Below, piece after piece: positions 43,884 to 44,411 of a DNA stretch of 44,411 bases. Source of the DNA: a virus. The notes beneath the pieces were generated by a model. That model was given only the letters and a program-made list of their open reading frames with translations, made no database searches and had not been told where the DNA came from. The first letter of the stretch is position 1; each line of letters starts with the position of its first letter. Where the stretch lies: the IMG/VR virus record IMGVR_UViG_3300036846_000310, positions 1-44,411 of that record; one strand, 5' to 3'. Position numbers and translations under genes: made by a program.

Positions 43884-44246
43884 ATGGTTGCCGGAAACGC
43901 GCATCGGCACGGCGACGGTTCTCCTCCCCAGGGGGTTGAAACGCCACAGCACAGCCTGGGCGACAACGCCGCCTCGCGGTCTAGTGTAATCCAGGCGTCA
44001 TCGGGTAACGCAAGTGGCTGCCGAGTCGTCCGGCCAGTCGTTGCGCCTGCAACCAGCGTTAACTTCTCGTTAATGGCTGATACATCATTGACGATAGAAG
44101 ATTGCGTACAGGTTGCGTTGGAAAAAATAATTTCGCGTCCCTGTCCGGCAATCCCCTACAACGACAGCATTCCTGCCCCGACGCTGAACCACGCGCTGGC
44201 CGAGGAAGGCCGCCGCCTCGTCGAGCGCATGCGGGGCATCCGATGA
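43884..44246 (+). CDS. First gene of the rightward early operon, right copy
   Basis: 120 residues from ATG 43884, with GGAAG six bases upstream. A weakly conserved N-terminal half is followed by MADTSLTIEDCVQVALEKII and the tail PYNDSIPAPTLNHALAEEGR, RLVERMRGIR, which matches the C-terminus of the left homologue 1541-1858. It overlaps the next ATG (ATGA). Function unknown. Confidence 0.6.
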   Translation: MVAGNAHRHGDGSPPQGVETPQHSLGDNAASRSSVIQASSGNASGCRVVRPVVAPATSVNFSLMADTSLTIEDCVQVALEKIISRPCPAIPYNDSIPAPTLNHALAEEGRRLVERMRGIR

Positions 44247-44411
44247 TCCCCTGCGAGCACTGCGAGGACGGCCTCGTCTGGACGAGCCGCTGCGGCGGTC
44301 TCGACCCCGACGTGCGCCCCGAGGAATGCACCGAGTGCTACGGCGGCAACGCCCGCTGCGTCGAGATCGGCTGCCCCGAGCACGCCACCACCGTCTGGCG
44401 CGAGGGCGATC
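44243..44411 (+). CDS. Zinc-finger-like protein, right copy, cut by the contig end
   Basis: The first 56 codons (MIPCEHCEDGLVWTSRCGGL, DPDVRPEECTECYGG, then C.EIGC) match the protein at 1855-2094 closely. The 3' end is missing. It starts within the preceding stop. Confidence 0.65.
   Translation, partial: MIPCEHCEDGLVWTSRCGGLDPDVRPEECTECYGGNARCVEIGCPEHATTVWREGD

Noticed and set aside
1-44411. tRNA genes, DnaA boxes, canonical endolysin, complete integrase, cas genes
   Set aside because: I looked for these while reading both strands and found no convincing example. Short or diverged forms could be missed without a search tool.

Overview
The window reads as a nearly complete genome of a P22-like podovirus, GC-rich (by eye about 64%), infecting an alphaproteobacterium. 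The virus type follows from the morphogenesis block, all on the minus strand: small and large terminase, a P22-type portal, scaffold, P22 gp5-type coat, gp4- and gp10-type tail accessory proteins, tail fibres and ejection proteins. The host class follows from a phage-encoded GcrA homologue, a cell-cycle regulator essentially confined to Alphaproteobacteria. Genus cannot be read from the sequence.

Layout. Positions 1-1300 hold an immunity switch (divergent Cro-like and XRE-like genes with palindromic operators) and the start of a leftward early operon. From 1541 to 8680 a rightward early operon carries small metal-binding proteins, a Gp157-family protein, a RecT/Bet-like annealing protein, two HNH endonucleases, a serine-recombinase remnant, a ribbon-helix-helix regulator and small membrane proteins. 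From 8646 leftward genes run to the right end. In transcription order (right to left) they are: immunity gene, micro-ORFs, Dam-type methylase, GcrA, VRR-NUC nuclease, C5 methylase, DUF3102/DUF4326 protein, DnaA domain IV protein, replication initiator with an internal candidate origin, a NusG/RfaH-like factor, then terminase, portal, a GH5-like glycosidase, scaffold, coat, tail, fibres, a sulfotransferase-like protein and the ejection proteins, one of which fuses a lytic transglycosylase to an SGNH hydrolase. Most neighbouring genes overlap by ATGA, GTGA or TTGA, implying translational coupling.

Ends. Base 1 aligns with base 42048. The first and last ~2.3 kb are two diverged alleles of the same immunity region with different repressors, different operator sequences and different accessory genes. 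A unit of ~42.05 kb matches a P22-sized circularly permuted genome, so the contig probably wraps round the circle into a second strain's immunity allele. A true duplication is the alternative.

Most notable. Between the sulfotransferase-like gene and its upstream neighbour (14584-14673) sits a minimal CRISPR array: two 29-nt type I-E-like repeats flanking an exact 32-nt spacer. The spacer matches 29 of 32 bases of the sulfotransferase-like gene about 170 bp away, as a variant allele would. No cas genes are present. The inference is a phage-borne mini-array that uses host Cas machinery against sibling phages. Other points of interest are a split portal start next to an HNH gene, a conserved 13-codon micro-ORF, a DnaA domain whose ribosome binding site lies in a hairpin, and a lipoprotein gene antisense to the early operon. 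I recognise no complete integrase, no canonical endolysin and no tRNA.
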